A stretch of 6,910 nt of DNA, from the NCBI GenBank assembly GCA_026416065.1, contig JAOAFW010000158.1, positions 1 to 6,910 on the forward strand, written 5' to 3'. The notes beneath the pieces are model-generated. The model was given only the letters and a program-made list of their open reading frames with translations. It ran no database searches and was not told where the DNA came from. Below are positions 4,946-6,910 of this stretch, piece after piece. Origin of the DNA: Fimbriimonadales bacterium (GTDB taxonomy: Bacteria > Armatimonadota > Fimbriimonadia > Fimbriimonadales > GBS-DC). Made by a program: the position numbers and the translations under genes. The stretch's first letter is position 1. Each line of letters begins with the position of its first letter.

Positions 4946-6817
4946 ATGACAATACGCAAACAGCGTCGTACACGCGGAAGCACCATGGTGACCACTTTGA
5001 TTATGGGTGGTCTGGCGACGATAACAGGAGTCGCCTACCTGGAGATTGCGACCCAAGACCTGCGCATGGCGGCGGCGCGTGCTCGCGAGGTGTCGACGCA
5101 TAACCTCGCCGAAGGCGGGCTGAATGCCATCACGCAGGATTTATGGCGACAGTTCAAAATTGCACAGCGCTTCGAGTCGATTCATAGCGCCCTGACAGGT
5201 GCTAGCCCCAACAATCCGCGTTGGGTGCGCACAGGCGTTTTCACCGGTGTGGGCAACTACACGGCTTCGGTAATCGGCTACACGCAGCCCGATAGCTACA
5301 CGCGCCGAATCACCGTGCGCTCCGTCGGCTGGGTCGACTTCAACGGCAACGGACTGCTGGACGCGAACGAACCTCGACAGGTGATTGACCAGACCTTTGA
5401 CCTCGCGCTCACTCGCTCGGCGGTGTTTGACTATGCCTACTTTGTGAACAACTACGGCTGGATGTACGGTTTCAGCAATGAACAGCTGGTGATGAATGGC
5501 GACTCGCGTTCTAATGGCGATTTCGAGTTTCGCTATGGCTCGGGCGGACCGCCTATATTTAACGGGACAATTATGGCGTCGCCCAACGAGAAGCTCAGTC
5601 CGCGCGCGGAGGGGCGAATCATTTTGCCGGGCGGTAATCAGACGCCCCGCCAGTGGAACAATACCGACTACACCTCGCGCCAGCTGACAAACCCATGGAT
5701 GCGTCAAGCGTATAATAGTGTACTACATGGCGCATTCGGTAGCAGTACCTTCAATCTCTGGCGTGATTACTTATATAACGCGCAGGGGCAGATGGTGAAC
5801 GGTTCGCCGTTTGGCGCAGTACTGGCAGATGTGAGTGGCACGCGCAACTTCAGCAATCAGACCCTGGATACACGCCCTACCAGCGAACTCGTGCTGCCCG
5901 ACCTGAACGACCTGAACCACTACATTCAGCTCTCACAAACATGGCGCAACCCGAAAGCGACCTACTCTGATGGCTTGCCCAATCCGAACTACAATCAGCC
6001 CGCCTATATCGAGGTCTGGAACCCACAGCAGAACCGCTACGTGCGCCTTGATACGAACGGGGTAATTAATGGCAGCGTGGCGCTCATTGGCTACCAGAAC
6101 CGTCCGATCCGTATTCACGGACCGATTACGATTACGCAAGACGTGGTGATTCGGGGCTTCGTAGAGGGGCAGGGCACAATTTACGCCGGGCGGAATGTAC
6201 ATATCGTGGGCGACATTGTTTACAAAGACCCGCCCGACTTCCGTGGAAACGTGTTGAACACGATTATCAACACGAATGAGCGCAAAGATGCGCTGGGACT
6301 GGCGGCGCGCGGCAGTATCATGATGGGCAACACCCGTCAATTCGGCGACCCCTATCCGCTGCGCTACATGACCCCGCCGTTCACCAAAGGACGCTATGAC
6401 GAGAACGGCAACTGGATCCCACCGTTCGACGCACGCCAGATCGACAGCACAGGGCGCATGCGCTACCAGTCTGCCTTCGGTGATGCCGGGCAAACCGAGA
6501 TTGAAAGGCTCTCACAGCAGATAGACATCAATCAGGATGGAACAATCGATGCCGATGAACGCGGTATCTCGCGCATCGACGCCATTATGTTCACGAACTT
6601 TGTCGGCGGCGGCAACCTCGCCACCGATGGGCGCGGACTGACCGTCAACGGCGCGATTATCGCTAAGGATGAGGCGATGGTGCTGTATAGTCTGCCGCTG
6701 CGCTTCAACTACGACTGGCGCATTCGCGAGCGTAGCATGGACGACCAGCCACTCATCAACATCGAACTGCCGCGCGTGGCAAGTATCGTTCGCCTTGCAT
6801 GGCAGAAAACGCGCTAA
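4946..6817 (+). CDS. Large PilX/GspK-like pilus protein with two EF-hand loops
   Basis: This 623-aa protein starts MTIRKQRRTRG|STMVTTLIMGG: a basic leader and hydrophobic residues about 14-32 as in prepilins, but Thr at +5 instead of Glu, as often in GspK/PilX-type proteins. The next helix (residues 36-75, ATQDLRMAAARAREVS, HNLAEGGLNA) matches the PilX pattern 'a.n.AEaGl..a'. The globular part is far larger than PilX (usually under 250 aa) or GspK (about 300 aa). Two EF-hand-type loops occur: residues 131-142 (DFNGNGLLDANE) and 527-538 (DINQDGTIDADE). Residues 376-426 form short G-rich beta repeats (GPITITQDVVIRG, GQGTIYAGRNVHIVGDIVY) recalling a DUF4900-like or beta-helical fold. Similar strands recur near 451-461 and 564-578. 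GGAGGT (4935-4940) precedes ATG 4946 by 5 nt, and the gap to the previous stop is 13 nt. Probable role: calcium-dependent pilus-tip or adhesive subunit. Membership of the pilin operon is firm, the function is inferred. Confidence 0.82.
   Translation: MTIRKQRRTRGSTMVTTLIMGGLATITGVAYLEIATQDLRMAAARAREVSTHNLAEGGLNAITQDLWRQFKIAQRFESIHSALTGASPNNPRWVRTGVFTGVGNYTASVIGYTQPDSYTRRITVRSVGWVDFNGNGLLDANEPRQVIDQTFDLALTRSAVFDYAYFVNNYGWMYGFSNEQLVMNGDSRSNGDFEFRYGSGGPPIFNGTIMASPNEKLSPRAEGRIILPGGNQTPRQWNNTDYTSRQLTNPWMRQAYNSVLHGAFGSSTFNLWRDYLYNAQGQMVNGSPFGAVLADVSGTRNFSNQTLDTRPTSELVLPDLNDLNHYIQLSQTWRNPKATYSDGLPNPNYNQPAYIEVWNPQQNRYVRLDTNGVINGSVALIGYQNRPIRIHGPITITQDVVIRGFVEGQGTIYAGRNVHIVGDIVYKDPPDFRGNVLNTIINTNERKDALGLAARGSIMMGNTRQFGDPYPLRYMTPPFTKGRYDENGNWIPPFDARQIDSTGRMRYQSAFGDAGQTEIERLSQQIDINQDGTIDADERGISRIDAIMFTNFVGGGNLATDGRGLTVNGAIIAKDEAMVLYSLPLRFNYDWRIRERSMDDQPLINIELPRVASIVRLAWQKTR
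5336..5371 (+). other. EF-hand-type calcium loop 1 of the PilX-like protein
   Basis: Encodes DFNGNGLLDANE (residues 131-142). Asp1, Asn3, Asn5, Gly6, Leu8, Asp9 and Glu12 match the canonical 12-residue EF-hand loop. It is flanked by beta-rich sequence (ITVRSVGWV before it), so it is more like the calcium loops of secreted repeat proteins than a full helix-loop-helix. Confidence 0.7.
6071..6223 (+). other. Glycine-rich beta-repeat region of the PilX-like protein
   Basis: Encodes residues 376-426 with repeated short strands separated by Gly turns, including GPITITQDVVIRG and GQGTIYAGRNVHIVGDI. The periodicity suggests a parallel beta-helix or a DUF4900-like module. No structure or profile search was possible. 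Confidence 0.45.
6524..6559 (+). other. EF-hand-type calcium loop 2 of the PilX-like protein
   Basis: Encodes DINQDGTIDADE (residues 527-538), a full match to the EF-hand loop with Asp1, Asn3, Asp5, Gly6, Ile8, Asp9 and Glu12. ERLSQQI before it and RGISRIDAI after it could be the flanking helices. Confidence 0.75.
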
Positions 6818-6858
6818 CATCGTGGTACTGATGGTCTTATCCGTACCCAAAAACATGG

Positions 6859-6880
6859 GCTTGGACACTCCTGTCCAAGC
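6859..6880 (+). repeat. 8-bp palindromic hairpin of the CTTGGAC/GTCCAAG family
   Basis: GCTTGGAC (6859-6866), loop ACTCCT, GTCCAAGC (6873-6880) form a perfect 8-bp stem. The stem sequence is the same as in the element at 4276-4355. TATAGAAATA follows instead of a U-run, so it is not a standard terminator. It stands 13 nt before the ribosome binding site of the next gene. Confidence 0.8.
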
Positions 6881-6893
6881 TATAGAAATAGTC

Positions 6894-6900
6894 AAGGAGG
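6894..6900 (+). promoter_or_regulatory. Ribosome binding site of the next gene
   Basis: AAGGAGG is a strong Shine-Dalgarno sequence, 6 nt before ATG 6907. It shows that another + strand gene follows at once, 89 nt after the PilX-like stop. Confidence 0.8.
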
Positions 6901-6906
6901 AATACA

Positions 6907-6910
6907 ATGC
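6907..6910 (+). CDS. Start of a truncated downstream gene
   Basis: Only the ATG and one further base are inside the window. The call rests on the AAGGAGG at the right distance. By position it would be the next member of the pilin operon; in pilV-pilW-pilX operons of other bacteria the following gene is often pilY1. Its product cannot be seen here. Confidence 0.6.

Noticed and set aside
5141..6493. Two long - strand frames (5141-5707 and 5933-6493)
   Set aside because: They are shadows of the PilX-like gene caused by its codon bias, with no domain, no convincing ribosome binding site and no conserved motif seen.
6859..6890. Intrinsic terminator after the PilX-like gene
   Set aside because: The hairpin is good but no U-run follows, and a ribosome binding site with ATG lies right downstream. 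It is better explained as a dispersed palindromic repeat.

Overview
The window comes from a moderately GC-rich, probably diderm (LPS-exporting) bacterium that makes type IV pili. The evidence is an LptC-type LPS-transport lipoprotein gene, a run of prepilin genes with strong G/C codon preference, and dispersed short palindromic repeats. The small Cys-containing pilin, the subtilase with tandem Ig-like repeats and the 'SFRAQRGI/CHSERSEES' type of repeat together suggest Armatimonadota or a similar environmental phylum. That placement is inference from family resemblance only.

Layout. Positions 1-192 hold the 3' end of an unrecognised + strand gene. Its last third runs through a perfect 24-bp inverted repeat, and its TGA overlaps a TTG that is the best start for an LptC-like lipoprotein gene (189-746, +). 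That gene ends in a 4-nt tail-to-tail overlap with a secreted subtilisin-like (S8) protease on the - strand (743-2599). Upstream of the protease on the same strand, 54 nt away, lies a thiaminase II (tenA, 2654-3316). A 99-nt divergent intergenic region follows, with a possible leaderless promoter for tenA.

From 3416 to the end the + strand carries a minor-pilin operon: a small prepilin with three Cys (3416-3781), a PilV/GspI-like prepilin (3784-4266), a PilW/GspJ-like prepilin (4372-4932) and a large PilX/GspK-like protein of 623 aa (4946-6817). A strong ribosome binding site and ATG at 6907 mark a further gene that the window cuts off. The genes are 2, 105 and 13 nt apart. The 105-nt gap and the 89-nt gap after 6817 both contain members of one CTTGGAC/GTCCAAG palindromic repeat family.

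How the genes work together. The four prepilin-like proteins would be cleaved by a prepilin peptidase and co-assemble, probably as a priming or tip complex, as PilV-PilW-PilX or GspI-GspJ-GspK do in known systems. The last one is unusual: it has two canonical EF-hand-type calcium loops and a glycine-rich, beta-helix-like central region, so it may be a calcium-dependent tip or adhesin subunit. LptC, the protease and TenA have no evident functional link to the pilins. No RNA genes, CRISPR arrays or transposases were seen.
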